Source of the DNA: JBMNGH01 sp050949725
GTDB lineage: Bacteria > Bacillota > Thermosediminibacteria > Thermosediminibacterales > Tepidanaerobacteraceae
DNA: 64,000 nucleotides
Reading direction: 5' to 3'
Assembly: GCA_050949725.1 (NCBI GenBank)
Contig: JBMNGH010000001.1
Coordinates: 310,001 to 374,000, forward strand
In this document: positions 53,340-62,693 of the stretch, in pieces
Layout: each line of letters starts with the position of its first letter
Numbering within the stretch: position 1 is the stretch's first letter
Program-made: the position numbers and the translations under genes
Notes under the pieces: generated by a model
What the model was told of the DNA's origin: nothing
The model's input: the letters and a program-made list of their open reading frames with translations, nothing else
The model's database searches: none

Positions 53340-54641
53340 TCATTCTCCTTTCATTTTTCTAACTATAATTCTTCCACCTTCAACCCTAATTATTTCGATG
53401 TCGCTGTTTGCAGGAACAAACTCACCTTCTGTCACTACATCCAATCTGTTTCCGTCAAACACTCCTACACCAGCCGGCCTGAGAGGTGTAATCGCCTTCC
53501 CTTTTTTGTTCAAGTACATTTCTTTTTTTTCAATTGAGGCTATATAACCATCGCTTTTTTCCTGCCTCGTCTTTAAAATAAAATTATAAAGCACAAGTTT
53601 TTTCTTGAAATATTTTATCAGTAAATAAATTACTATACAACTTGCAACAAGCGATATCAATAATGATATTATTGCCTGCTCTATGCTTGGAAAGACCATA
53701 AACATACTTGTGATAACACCAATTATTCCCATAATGCCAAAAACTCCAAACCCTGGAATAAAAATCTCTACCATCAACATAATTATTCCAAACAAAAAAA
53801 GCCATAAAACCCAATACTGTATAGAACCTATTAAAAGGTTTCCTCCGAAAAAAAGCGCAAAAGCAATAAAAGCAATAAAACCGGGAACTCCAAATCCTGG
53901 CGTTAAAAGTTCAGTTGTGATACCAATTATGCCTAAAGTAAGTAAAATCGGCATTACGTAAGGGTTTGTAATAAAATTTGCAATTTTTTCTGCTGTGCTT
54001 GGCTCTACTTTTACGATTCTATTATATCCAATTCCTTTAAACTGCAGTATTTCAGCAACATTTTCTGCAAGCATATCCGCAAAATCGAGCTCAATAGCCT
54101 GTTGGCTCGTAAGTGAAAGAATTTTTCCTTTTTCTTTTAGCCCCTCAATCACTACATCAGCATCAGCCATTGCTGCGACAATTTGTGGGTTTCTTCCCTT
54201 TATTTGCGCAGCATTTCTTAATTTCGAGGACCAGTATGATACATACTTCTCCTCGTTTGGCCTGGGCTCAGCCGCACCAATTGTAGCGCCACGTGATACT
54301 GCCATTATATCACAGGAAACCGCTAATATAACACCTGCTGAAGTAGCCTCACCATCGATATGAGCTATGGTCTTAACTTGTGTGCTCATAATTGCGTCAC
54401 TTATTTGTACTGCTGGACCTATCTCTCCTCCGGGAGTATCAATTACAAATACTATTGCCTTTGCACCGTTCTTTTCAGCTTCAGATATTCCACGTTCAAC
54501 AAAACTGGCAAGACCTTTGTTAATAACACCTTTTATAGGAATAACGTATACTGCACTGTCATCTGCGCCTGCATTGACAAAGCTGGTTGATGCAAAGATA
54601 AGCACCATAATTATTACAGCGGTTATTAATTTATTAGACAT
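53340..54641 (-). CDS. NfeD-family membrane serine protease (YqeZ type)
   Basis: A 433-residue protein. A signal sequence (about 8-26) precedes a ClpP-class protease domain with [18 protein letters not shown] and the nucleophile region [16 protein letters not shown]. Four or five transmembrane helices follow, then a C-terminal OB-fold NfeD domain ([37 protein letters not shown]). NfeD proteins act together with flotillins; floA follows with an overlapping start. AGGTGA about 6 bases upstream supports the ATG at 54641 over the GTG at 54650. Confidence 0.9.
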   Translation of the reverse strand: MSNKLITAVIIMVLIFASTSFVNAGADDSAVYVIPIKGVINKGLASFVERGISEAEKNGAKAIVFVIDTPGGEIGPAVQISDAIMSTQVKTIAHIDGEATSAGVILAVSCDIMAVSRGATIGAAEPRPNEEKYVSYWSSKLRNAAQIKGRNPQIVAAMADADVVIEGLKEKGKILSLTSQQAIELDFADMLAENVAEILQFKGIGYNRIVKVEPSTAEKIANFITNPYVMPILLTLGIIGITTELLTPGFGVPGFIAFIAFALFFGGNLLIGSIQYWVLWLFLFGIIMLMVEIFIPGFGVFGIMGIIGVITSMFMVFPSIEQAIISLLISLVASCIVIYLLIKYFKKKLVLYNFILKTRQEKSDGYIASIEKKEMYLNKKGKAITPLRPAGVGVFDGNRLDVVTEGEFVPANSDIEIIRVEGGRIIVRKMKGE

Positions 54642-54673
54642 ATTTATCACCTACCGTTCTGCGAACATCATTA

Positions 54674-54711
54674 AAACAAAGCTTGGCATCATAAGATACC
54701 AAGCCTTGTTT
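54674..54711 (-). terminator. Long hairpin between yqeY and nfeD, probable terminator
   Basis: Seventeen-base arms (54674-54690 and 54695-54711), with two mismatched or G-T positions, close a 4-nt loop and are followed by TTTTAATG on the minus strand. It ends about 33 bases before nfeD, so some read-through is likely. Confidence 0.7.
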
Positions 54712-55154
54712 CATTCAAGAAGTTTTTTTGCGATAGTATTTACAATCTTTCCATCAGCACGTCCTCTTACCTTTGGAACGACTGTTTTCATGACCCTTCC
54801 CATATCCTTTAGGCTGTTTGCACCTACTTCAGTAATTGTTTGACGGACTATTTGTTCAATTTCTTCCACTGATAACTGCTGGGGAAGATAGCCTAACAAA
54901 ATATCTATCTCGTATGCCAGGTCCTCGGCTATATCATTTCTGCCCAATCTTTCATACTCGGCCTTATCATCCCTACGCTTTTTTACCTCCCTGGAGATGA
55001 TGTCGATTACTTCTTCATCATCAAGCTCATGACATCTCTCCTTTTCAGCGTACAGCACGGCAGATTTGGCCATTCTGATCACAGAAAGCCTCTTCTTATC
55101 ACCTTGTTTTAAGGCCGTTTTCAAATCACTATCTAAAACATCTTTTAAGGACAT
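54711..55154 (-). CDS. yqeY: GatB/YqeY domain protein
   Basis: A 147-residue helical protein with the YqeY motifs SVIRMAKSAVLYAEKERCHELDDEEVIDIISREVKKRRD, LGYLPQQLSVEEIEQIVRQTI and the C-terminal DMGRVMKTVVPKVRGRADGKIVN. It resembles the tail domain of GatB and probably handles tRNA, but no reaction is established. The ATG at 55154 matches the family N-terminus (MSLKDVL); an ATG at 55163 is only 2 bases from the SD AGGAG. It lies 15-18 bases after rpsU. Confidence 0.92.
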   Translation of the reverse strand: MSLKDVLDSDLKTALKQGDKKRLSVIRMAKSAVLYAEKERCHELDDEEVIDIISREVKKRRDDKAEYERLGRNDIAEDLAYEIDILLGYLPQQLSVEEIEQIVRQTITEVGANSLKDMGRVMKTVVPKVRGRADGKIVNTIAKKLLE

Positions 55155-55169
55155 ATCGCACATCGCTCC

Positions 55170-55352
55170 TTAAAACCTGCGAAATTTTCTTCGCCGGGCA
55201 GCCTCAGACTTCTTTTTCCTTCTAACACTCGGTTTTTCATAGTGTTCTCTTTTTCTAACTTCAGAAAGAACACCAGCTCGTTGGCATTGGCGCTTAAATC
55301 TTCTCAATGCGCTGTCTAAAGACTCATTATCTCCTACTCTTACTTCCGACAC
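55170..55352 (-). CDS. rpsU: 30S ribosomal protein S21
   Basis: A 60-residue basic ribosomal protein with the canonical [41 protein letters not shown] sequence. The GTG at 55352 is the start: GGAGGGAGGG lies about 7 bases upstream, and it gives the normal S21 N-terminus. S21 is a small-subunit protein near the 16S 3' end, used in initiation. It is cotranscribed with yqeY, as in Bacillus. Confidence 0.97.
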   Translation of the reverse strand: MSEVRVGDNESLDSALRRFKRQCQRAGVLSEVRKREHYEKPSVRRKKKSEAARRRKFRRF

Positions 55353-55448
55353 GCTCAATCCCTCCCTCCACTGCTCTTCTGGGACAGCAAGATTAAATAA
55401 AAGCATAAACTCAGTTAATTATAAGGCTAATTAAAAAAGCCGTCAACA

Positions 55449-55790
55449 TCATCCGGGAGGCCATGTCATAAATCTTCCCGCGAGTAGGTGAAAATGAAGG
55501 TGATTTACCGTTTGCCCGCCTTCTTCTCCGGTATTTACCACAATCCTAAAACCCTTTTTATCTATATTATTTTGGCGTGCCAAGTGCTGTGCCACTTGAA
55601 TAATTTTGTTTAAAATTATGGAATCTTCTTCTCGAATATCCATGACTGATTCTAAATGCTTTTTAGGCACTATTAGGAGATGGACGGGAGCTTGCGGATT
55701 AATATCTTTAAATGCTATGACATAATCATCCTCGTACACCACATCGGATGGGATTTCATGTGAGGCTATTTTGCAAAAAATACAGTCCAA
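55449..55790 (-). CDS. HIT-family nucleotide hydrolase (HinT type)
   Basis: A 113-residue histidine-triad protein with DCIFCKIASHEIPSDVVYEDD at the N-terminus (two zinc-type cysteines) and HLHFHLLAGR near the C-terminus, the H-x-H-x-H triad of nucleoside phosphoramidate hydrolases. The start is TTG at 55790, 7-8 bases after AAGGAGGTGG; a longer in-frame upstream frame has no SD. It lies between mtaB and rpsU. Confidence 0.93.
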   Translation of the reverse strand: MDCIFCKIASHEIPSDVVYEDDYVIAFKDINPQAPVHLLIVPKKHLESVMDIREEDSIILNKIIQVAQHLARQNNIDKKGFRIVVNTGEEGGQTVNHLHFHLLAGRFMTWPPG

Positions 55791-55929
55791 GATGTTCCAC
55801 CTCCTTATCAAATGCTTATGATTATTGTACATAAATAAAATAAAAAAAACTAACAATTATCATAAAGTCTTATGCGTCACCGGATTAATTTAATTATTCA
55901 ACATAAATCTGCAAATGTCCTGCAAGGAC

Positions 55930-57237
55930 CTAAACTTTTTGTAATAAACCTATAATATGTGTATGATTTCTTTCCTTAAGTTTAATAGGTTTTATTTTGT
56001 TGTGTAAATCTTCTTCTGAACAAACCAAAACTCTTATATAGTTTCCCGTATAGCCATGATAAGTGCTAACGTCTACCTTTTCTTCGAATAACACATCCAT
56101 TGTGCATCCAATAAACCTATCGATAAATCCCTGCTCGAGAATCTCCCCTATTTTTATGAGTTCTCTGACCCTTTCTGCTTTGATCTCCTTGCTGATATGC
56201 TGTTTCAATTGAGCTGCAGATGTGCCTTCCCTTGCCGAAAAAGGAAATACATGTAGTCTCGAAAACTGAATTTCTTTCACGAAGCTCTTAGTTTTGCTAA
56301 AATCGCAGTCCGTCTCTCCTGGAAAACCCACTATTATGTCGGTTGTAATAGATGCATTCGGCATATGCTGACGAATTATATTTATTGTTTTGTTAAACTG
56401 CTCTGTAGTATATCTACGGTTCATAAGGCGAAGAATGCGATTGCTACCGCTTTGAAGAGGAACATGCAAATGCTGACAAAATTTTTTAACTGATGCGAGT
56501 GTAGATATAAAATCATCAGTCAATTCTATGGCTTCAATAGAACTCAACCTGATTCTTTCGATGCCTTCTATCTCTGAAATACCTTTAATGACATCAAGTA
56601 AGAAAAAGTTTTGGTCTTTTATGTCAAGCCCGTACAAACCGAGATGAATACCTGTCAGAACGACCTCTTTAAAGCCTTCCCTGGCAAGAATCTCCGCTTC
56701 TTGAAGTATACTTTTGAAATTCCTGCTTTTTAACGGGCCGCGTGTGTATGGAATGATGCAATAAGAACAGAACATATTGCATCCTTCTTGAATCTTTAAA
56801 AATGCCCTAGTCTTTTGCCTAAAACCGCAGGAGGAAATGTCTTCAAATTCGTCTTGCTTCATTATATCTTTTACAGCTATTATTTGTCGACCACTCATGC
56901 GGGAGGCCTCTAAAAAATCTACAACTTTCTTGCGGTCACATGTTCCCATAACGACATTAACTTGCGGTATTTTGGCAACTTCTTCGGGTCTTAGCTGAGA
57001 GTAACATCCAACCACAACAATCTCCGCATTAGGGTTTTTTCTAGAAGCTTTTCGAATCACTTGCCTCGATTTCCTTGCACTCTCATTTGTGACATCACAG
57101 GTATTTATTACATAGACGTCGGCTTTTGTATCAAAAGAAACAATATCATAACCCTTTTCTAAAAAGATTTGTGCCATGGCATCTGTATCGTATTGATTTA
57201 CTTTACATCCTAGGGTGTAGAAAGCCACTTTAAGCAT
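55930..57237 (-). CDS. mtaB: tRNA (t6A37) methylthiotransferase MtaB
   Basis: A 435-residue radical SAM enzyme that converts t6A37 to ms2t6A in tRNAs. The N-terminal UPF0004 domain begins VAFYTLGCKVNQYDTDAMA and has the second-cluster cysteines (NTCDVTN, VVVGCYSQ). The radical SAM motif is CNMFCSYC, and a TRAM domain ends the protein (FEEKVDVSTYHGYTGNYIRVLV). The start at 57237 (ATG) gives the usual N-terminus and has GGTGG about 5 bases upstream. It overlaps rsmE by 8 bases. Confidence 0.95.
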   Translation of the reverse strand: MLKVAFYTLGCKVNQYDTDAMAQIFLEKGYDIVSFDTKADVYVINTCDVTNESARKSRQVIRKASRKNPNAEIVVVGCYSQLRPEEVAKIPQVNVVMGTCDRKKVVDFLEASRMSGRQIIAVKDIMKQDEFEDISSCGFRQKTRAFLKIQEGCNMFCSYCIIPYTRGPLKSRNFKSILQEAEILAREGFKEVVLTGIHLGLYGLDIKDQNFFLLDVIKGISEIEGIERIRLSSIEAIELTDDFISTLASVKKFCQHLHVPLQSGSNRILRLMNRRYTTEQFNKTINIIRQHMPNASITTDIIVGFPGETDCDFSKTKSFVKEIQFSRLHVFPFSAREGTSAAQLKQHISKEIKAERVRELIKIGEILEQGFIDRFIGCTMDVLFEEKVDVSTYHGYTGNYIRVLVCSEEDLHNKIKPIKLKERNHTHIIGLLQKV

Positions 57238-57985
57238 CTGAACCACCAATATCCCCTAATTCATACATTATTATTGAACATACAGCTAAAGAAGCAGTCT
57301 CACTTCTCAGAATCCTAGGGCCAAGACTTATCGGTTGAAAGCCTGCCTTTACTGCATTCCTTACTTCATCTTCGGTAAAACCTCCTTCTGGCCCTATTAA
57401 TATGGCTATATGGTGTATACTTCTGTTTACATTTTTTAATACATGCTTTAGTGAAGCTGTTTCTTCTAATTCCCACAAGATCAGCTTTTTCTCGTGTCTT
57501 TTCGAATTAATAATTGCTTCATTAAAACGCATGACTTGCCCAATAGAAGGTATGTCAGGTCGCATACATTGTTTTGAAGCTGCTTCTGCTATTTTCTCCC
57601 ACCGCTTAATTTTATTGTTAATTTTTTGGTCAGATGGATTTACCACAGTCCTCTCGGTAATGAGTGGTATCAGCTTTGACATGCCAATTTCTGTGTTTTT
57701 TTGGACAACAAAATCCATCTTTTCTCCTTTTAAAAGCCCTTGATAAATTGTTATAATAGGCCATATCTTTATAACGTTATTTTTCTCTATAATCTTTATT
57801 TTTATTTTTAATTTTCTTTTATCGATGTTTTGTATAACACCTATTCCATCCTGAGCGCCGTTAGAAATTTTTATTTTATCCCCTGGCTTATATCTTAACA
57901 CATTTGCGATGTGATGGGCATTTTTGCCAGAAATCTCCAGAGAATCGTTTTTGTCAAACTCCTCTAAAGTAAAAAATTTTGGCAT
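57230..57985 (-). CDS. rsmE: 16S rRNA (uracil1498-N3)-methyltransferase RsmE
   Basis: A 251-residue SPOUT-class methyltransferase. A PUA-like N-terminal domain precedes the knotted domain with IAILIGPEGGFTEDEV and the C-terminal ILRSETASLAVCSIIMYE, which form the SAM pocket. It methylates N3 of U1498 in 16S rRNA. Its SD (GGGGGGA) lies inside a hairpin that also contains the prmA stop codon, so translation is probably coupled. It overlaps mtaB. Confidence 0.95.
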   Translation of the reverse strand: MPKFFTLEEFDKNDSLEISGKNAHHIANVLRYKPGDKIKISNGAQDGIGVIQNIDKRKLKIKIKIIEKNNVIKIWPIITIYQGLLKGEKMDFVVQKNTEIGMSKLIPLITERTVVNPSDQKINNKIKRWEKIAEAASKQCMRPDIPSIGQVMRFNEAIINSKRHEKKLILWELEETASLKHVLKNVNRSIHHIAILIGPEGGFTEDEVRNAVKAGFQPISLGPRILRSETASLAVCSIIMYELGDIGGSDA

Positions 57986-57991
57986 AAATAT

Positions 57992-58015
57992 CCCCCCATC
58001 AGTTTCCGATGGGGG
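57992..58015 (-). promoter_or_regulatory. Hairpin sequestering the rsmE ribosome binding site
   Basis: CCCCCATC and GATGGGGG pair around loop GGAAACT (minus strand). The structure includes the prmA TGA stop and the rsmE SD, and the rsmE start codon follows 6 bases after the SD. Ribosomes ending prmA would open it. No T-run follows, so it is not a terminator. Confidence 0.7.
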
Positions 58016-58955
58016 CCTGTCTTAATGCAAGCGCAACCCACTCACCTTTGTCAGCTTGTTTTATCAAATCAAAACCGTTTTTCTCCAGGGCTTCTATAAC
58101 AGAGTATTTACGTTCTTTTATAATACCAGATGCTATAAAGATACCGCCTTCGTTTAATAAGAGAGGAACATCTCTACTAAGCTCAATTATTACTTCTGCT
58201 ACAATATTGGCCATAATGATATCAGCCTTATGGCTGATATTGCGGAGCAAATCTCCTTTGATAACCTTTACTATAGATTCAACTTTATTTCTATTGGCGT
58301 TTTGAGTTGCTACTTTTACTGCAACATCATCCTTATCTACTGCCAATACCTTTAAAGCCCCCAATTTTGCCGCTGCTATAGCCAAAATCCCTGTTCCACA
58401 ACCAATGTCTATTGCGCTACAACCTTGCTTTATATACTGTTCCAGCATCTCAAGACACAATATTGTTGTTTCATGTGTTCCTGTGCCGAAAGCCATACCA
58501 GGGTCAATGTCTAAAACAATATCATTAGATAATCTTGGGATATAATGTTCCCAGGACGGTTTTATTACTAAATTATTACCTATTCGCATAGGCTTATAAT
58601 ATTTTTTCCAACCCTCAGACCAATCCTCATCAGAAACAGTAGTCATGGCCATTTCTGCTTTTCCAATTTTTAATCCGTAATTGGTAAGGTCCCTTATCCT
58701 TTGCTGAAGCTCATTAGCCCTCTCTACGATACTGCTGTCTTCTAACAAATAAGCCGTTACAACAGCCTCGTCAAAATCAGCATTATCGGGGACATCACTA
58801 AAAACCCATCCCTTACCGTCGTCCTCGTTGCTAGGACAGATAGGACTTTGTGGATCTTCGATTACAACACCGGTTGCTCCTGCCTCATAAAAAATGTTGG
58901 ATACAGCATCTACCGCTTCTGTAGATGTCTTAACTTTAATTTCAACCCAGTTCAT
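57999..58955 (-). CDS. prmA: Ribosomal protein L11 methyltransferase PrmA
   Basis: A 318-residue SAM methyltransferase that trimethylates ribosomal protein L11. The N-terminal substrate domain (NWVEIKVKTSTEAVDAVSNIFYEAGATGVVIED) is followed by the catalytic domain with DPGMAFGTGTHETT, DIGCGTGILAIAAAKLGA and NIVAEVIIELS. Length is standard. It is 15 bases after dnaJ and precedes rsmE, as in Bacillus. Confidence 0.96.
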   Translation of the reverse strand: MNWVEIKVKTSTEAVDAVSNIFYEAGATGVVIEDPQSPICPSNEDDGKGWVFSDVPDNADFDEAVVTAYLLEDSSIVERANELQQRIRDLTNYGLKIGKAEMAMTTVSDEDWSEGWKKYYKPMRIGNNLVIKPSWEHYIPRLSNDIVLDIDPGMAFGTGTHETTILCLEMLEQYIKQGCSAIDIGCGTGILAIAAAKLGALKVLAVDKDDVAVKVATQNANRNKVESIVKVIKGDLLRNISHKADIIMANIVAEVIIELSRDVPLLLNEGGIFIASGIIKERKYSVIEALEKNGFDLIKQADKGEWVALALRQAPIGN

Positions 58956-58969
58956 TTAATTCCTCCTGG

Positions 58970-60121
58970 TCAAACACCAAAGGCATCTTTCATTTTATTA
59001 AAAAAACCTTTTGGAGGTTCTTTTATTTCCTCTCCGCTAATTTGCGCAAATTTTTTTAGGAGTTTCTTTTGCTCCTCGTTCAGTCTCTGAGGGATCACGA
59101 CATTTACCCTGACGTGTAGGTCACCTCTTCCAAATCCCCTTATGTGCGGAACCCCTTTTGACTTTAGCCTGAATCTTGTTCCAGTCTGAGTGCCTGGCGG
59201 CACTTTGATTTTTACCTTTTCCTCCAAAGTTGGTATTTCTATCTCATCCCCCAGGGCTGCTTGCACAAAAGATATCGGCGCATCATAAATCAAATCATCA
59301 TCATCTCTATCAAACAGCTGATGAGGTTTTACATGGATGATTACATAAAGGTCACCTGCAGGCCCTCCCCTTTCACCTGGATCGCCTTCGCCTCCCATTC
59401 GAAGTCTAAAACCTGTATCAACACCAGAGGGGACTTTGACTTTTATTTTCTTGAATGTCCTTACATTACCTTGGCCTTTGCACTTGGAACACGGCTGCTC
59501 AATAATCGTACCTTTTCCACCGCACCTGTTACATGTGGTGACATTAGTGAATTGCATTGGACCAAGATTCTGCACTCTCCTGACCTGACCGGTTCCATTA
59601 CATGTAGGACAGGTTTTGGAACGGGTACCGGGTTTTGCTCCGGTACCTTGACAAGTCTTACATCTTTCAAGCCGTTGTATTTCTATTTCTTTTTCAACCC
59701 CAAATGCAGCTTCTTCAAGTGTAATGTGCAAATCATACCTCAAATCGGCGCCTCTAACTGGACCACGTCTCCTCGTCTGATTAAATCCCCCACCAAAAAA
59801 GTTTTCAAAAATATCGCCGAAAAAATCTCCTCCAAAGTCTCCGAAATTACCAAAGTCCCCGCCGAAACCACCGGAGTCGCTGCCGAATCCACCTTGACCT
59901 ACACCGGCATGGCCAAATTGATCGTACCTTGCCCTCTTTTCAGGGTCACTAAGCACCTCATGAGCTTCATTTATTTCTTTGAACTTTTCTGGCGCATCCT
60001 TATCATTTTTATTAACATCTGGGTGGTACTTACGTGCAAGTTTTCTATACGCTTTCTTAATATCTTCTGTGGACGCATCTCTTGAAACACCCAGAACTTC
60101 ATAATAATCCCTTTTGGCCAA
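58970..60121 (-). CDS. dnaJ: Chaperone protein DnaJ
   Basis: A 383-residue class I J-protein. The J domain (1-70) contains HPD at about 33-35 in [10 protein letters not shown] Gly/Phe-rich linker follows (about 72-115), then four CxxCxGxG zinc-finger repeats (about 150-215: [37 protein letters not shown]) and the C-terminal substrate-binding domains. It stimulates the DnaK ATPase and delivers clients. It is 35 bases downstream of dnaK in the grpE-dnaK-dnaJ operon. Confidence 0.97.
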   Translation of the reverse strand: MAKRDYYEVLGVSRDASTEDIKKAYRKLARKYHPDVNKNDKDAPEKFKEINEAHEVLSDPEKRARYDQFGHAGVGQGGFGSDSGGFGGDFGNFGDFGGDFFGDIFENFFGGGFNQTRRRGPVRGADLRYDLHITLEEAAFGVEKEIEIQRLERCKTCQGTGAKPGTRSKTCPTCNGTGQVRRVQNLGPMQFTNVTTCNRCGGKGTIIEQPCSKCKGQGNVRTFKKIKVKVPSGVDTGFRLRMGGEGDPGERGGPAGDLYVIIHVKPHQLFDRDDDDLIYDAPISFVQAALGDEIEIPTLEEKVKIKVPPGTQTGTRFRLKSKGVPHIRGFGRGDLHVRVNVVIPQRLNEEQKKLLKKFAQISGEEIKEPPKGFFNKMKDAFGV

Positions 60122-60156
60122 TAGAAATCACTCCAATTACGAATACCTGAGAAGGT

Positions 60157-62022
60157 TTACTTCTTGTCATCGTCCATGACTTTATAGTCTGCATCTACTA
60201 CTTTCTCGTCTTTTTCATTTTTAGATTGTCCTGTCTGCCCTGCCGTTTGTTGCTGGTTAAAATCTTGGTTTGCGTTTTGGCCGGCTTGATCAGCAGATTG
60301 ATAAAGCTTAGATGAAATATCGTAAAAGACCTTTGTCAAATTATCAGTTGCGTTGTTGATGGCATCAATATCATCTGTTTCCAATGCTTTTTTTACATTA
60401 TCCACTTCCTGCCTAACTTTTTGGGCATCATCTTGACTGATTTTATCCTTTAGATCGTTTAACATTTTTTCAGACTGATAAATAAGCGAATCGGCCTTGT
60501 TTTTGGCTTCTATCTTTTCTTTCTTTTTCTTGTCTTCCTCTGCATGCTTGTCGGCTTCTTTAACCATTCTCTCTATTTCCTCTTCTTTTAAACCGGAAGA
60601 CGATGTAATAGTTATCTTCTGTTCCTTGCCAGTCCCAAGGTCCTTTGCTGATACGTTCACAATACCGTTAACATCTATATCAAATGTAACTTCAATCCTG
60701 GGAACTCCTCTAGGTGCGGGTGCAATACCAGTCAACTGAAATCTGCCCAATGTGACATTGTCGGCAGCCATTGTCCTCTCACCTTGAAGCACATGAATAT
60801 CCACGGTAGTCTGACCATCAGCGGCAGTTGTGAAAATTTGGCTTTTAGACGTAGGAATAGTAGTATTTCTTTCTATAAGCTTTGTGGTGACTCCTCCAAG
60901 TGTTTCTATACCTAGCGAAAGCGGAGTGACATCCAGCAACAGCACATCATGGACTTCCCCTGCTAGTACACCTGCCTGAATTGCGGCTCCCATTGCAACA
61001 ACTTCGTCAGGATTGACTCCTTTGTGAGGTTCTTTGCCAATGAATTTTTTTATTGCCTCCTGGACAGCAGGTATTCTTGTTGAGCCACCAACCAAAATTA
61101 CCTTATCGATATCAGATGGTTTTAAGCCCGCATCCTTCAGAGCATTCTCAGTTGGCCCAATTGTTCTTTCGACAAGGGTGTGTGTTAGCTCTTCAAATTT
61201 AGCTCTCGTAAGAGTGATATCAAGGTGCTTCGGGCCGCTGGAATCAGCTGTTATAAAAGGCAAATTTATATTTGTTGACAGCATGGTCGACAGCTCTATT
61301 TTAGCCTTCTCAGCAGCTTCTCTTAATCTCTGAAGTGCCATCTTGTCTTTCTTCAGATCTATACCATTCTCTTTTTTAAATTCTTCTGCTACATAATCTA
61401 GTATGCACTGGTCAAAGTCATCACCGCCCAGCCTGTTATTGCCGCTAGTAGCCTTGACTTCAAACACCCCGTCACCCAATTCTAATATTGAAACATCAAA
61501 TGTGCCTCCTCCCAAGTCGAAAACCAATATCGTCTGGTCACTTTCTTTGTCCAGGCCGTATGCAAGCGAAGAGGCCGTTGGTTCGTTTATTATTCTCAAC
61601 ACTTCAAGGCCTGCTATTTTCCCGGCATCTTTGGTCGCCTGCCGTTGGCTATCTGTAAAATATGCAGGTACTGTAATGACAGCTTTAGTAATTTTTTCAC
61701 CGATGTAATTTTCTGCATCCTGTTTGAGTTTTTGAATGATCATTGCAGATATTTCCTGAGGTGTATACGATTTATCGTCTATTTTAACCTTATAATCTGT
61801 CCCCATATGCCTTTTAATTGACAAGATCGTCCTCTCAGGATTAGTGACAGCCTGACGCTTTGCGAGCAGGCCCACAAGCCGCTGCCCATCCTTCGTAAAG
61901 GCTACTACGGACGGTGTAATCCTGGAACCCTCTTCATTAGGAATGATGACAGGCTGACCGCCTTCCATGTATGATACTACCGAATTTGTTGTGCCAAGAT
62001 CAATGCCAATAACTTTACTCAT
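60157..62022 (-). CDS. dnaK: Molecular chaperone DnaK (Hsp70)
   Basis: A 621-residue Hsp70. The nucleotide-binding domain carries [33 protein letters not shown] and [17 protein letters not shown]; the interdomain linker is [19 protein letters not shown]. The substrate-binding beta-sandwich and helical lid follow, and the tail is Gln/Asn-rich and acidic. It handles unfolded polypeptides with DnaJ and GrpE. It lies between grpE and dnaJ. Confidence 0.98.
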   Translation of the reverse strand: MSKVIGIDLGTTNSVVSYMEGGQPVIIPNEEGSRITPSVVAFTKDGQRLVGLLAKRQAVTNPERTILSIKRHMGTDYKVKIDDKSYTPQEISAMIIQKLKQDAENYIGEKITKAVITVPAYFTDSQRQATKDAGKIAGLEVLRIINEPTASSLAYGLDKESDQTILVFDLGGGTFDVSILELGDGVFEVKATSGNNRLGGDDFDQCILDYVAEEFKKENGIDLKKDKMALQRLREAAEKAKIELSTMLSTNINLPFITADSSGPKHLDITLTRAKFEELTHTLVERTIGPTENALKDAGLKPSDIDKVILVGGSTRIPAVQEAIKKFIGKEPHKGVNPDEVVAMGAAIQAGVLAGEVHDVLLLDVTPLSLGIETLGGVTTKLIERNTTIPTSKSQIFTTAADGQTTVDIHVLQGERTMAADNVTLGRFQLTGIAPAPRGVPRIEVTFDIDVNGIVNVSAKDLGTGKEQKITITSSSGLKEEEIERMVKEADKHAEEDKKKKEKIEAKNKADSLIYQSEKMLNDLKDKISQDDAQKVRQEVDNVKKALETDDIDAINNATDNLTKVFYDISSKLYQSADQAGQNANQDFNQQQTAGQTGQSKNEKDEKVVDADYKVMDDDKK

Positions 62023-62042
62023 TTGAAATCACTCCCCACTAT

Positions 62043-62675
62043 TTATATTTTTTTTGCGACTTTAACCATACTTGGTCTTATAACCCTTGAATGATAGGTA
62101 TACCCTTTTTGAAAAACTTCTACAATAGTTTCATCTTCATGTTCATCACTATCTACCGTCATAACGGCCTCATGATATTTCGGATCAAACACCATTCTAT
62201 AAGCTTGTATTTCTTCAACCCCATGTTGCTTAAGTACACTTTTTAACTGTTCATAAATCATCTCTATCCCTTGATAAACAGAACTTGTTTTATCCTGGAC
62301 TGAATCCAATGCCCTTTCAAAGTTGTCCATCACCGGTAATATATCCTTTATGATCTCCTCAGCAGCATACATATGTATTTCACGGATTTCCTTTTGGGTT
62401 CTCTTTCTATAATTGTCATAGTCTGCTTTAGCTCTGATCAATCTTTCCTGATATTCTTCAATTAATTTATTTTTCTCATCTAGCATTTCTTCGATATTAT
62501 TAGCACATGATTCAAGTTTATCCGCCCCTTCTTCGCTACTCTCACAAAGCCCCTCAGTTTCTTGGCCGTTTCTACAATCCAAATCAGGCTTTGGCTTTGA
62601 ATCATTTTTACGTTGGATGCCCTCTTCTTCTTGTCTAGAATCCGGACTGAACCCTTCTTCATCTAATTTGGGCAA
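62043..62675 (-). CDS. grpE: Nucleotide exchange factor GrpE
   Basis: A 210-residue DnaK co-chaperone. A ~50-residue charged disordered N-terminus leads into the long dimerising helix (EEMLDEKNKLIEEYQERLIRAKADYDNYRKRTQKEI), the four-helix region (DILPVMDNFERALDS) and the C-terminal beta-wing (YHEAVMTVDSDEHEDETIVEVFQKGYTYHSRVIRPSMVKVAK). It releases ADP from DnaK. The downstream gene is dnaK; the upstream neighbour is an archaeal-like chaperonin instead of hrcA, which would be expected further left on the coding strand beyond the window edge. Confidence 0.96.
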   Translation of the reverse strand: MPKLDEEGFSPDSRQEEEGIQRKNDSKPKPDLDCRNGQETEGLCESSEEGADKLESCANNIEEMLDEKNKLIEEYQERLIRAKADYDNYRKRTQKEIREIHMYAAEEIIKDILPVMDNFERALDSVQDKTSSVYQGIEMIYEQLKSVLKQHGVEEIQAYRMVFDPKYHEAVMTVDSDEHEDETIVEVFQKGYTYHSRVIRPSMVKVAKKI

Positions 62676-62693
62676 TTAACAGCACCACCTTTC

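Noticed and set aside
59261..60085. 274-codon plus-strand open frame opposite dnaJ
   Set aside because: It lies wholly antisense to a well-conserved dnaJ; its length follows from the Gly/Pro-rich composition of dnaJ, it has no SD, and its translation shows no known domain.
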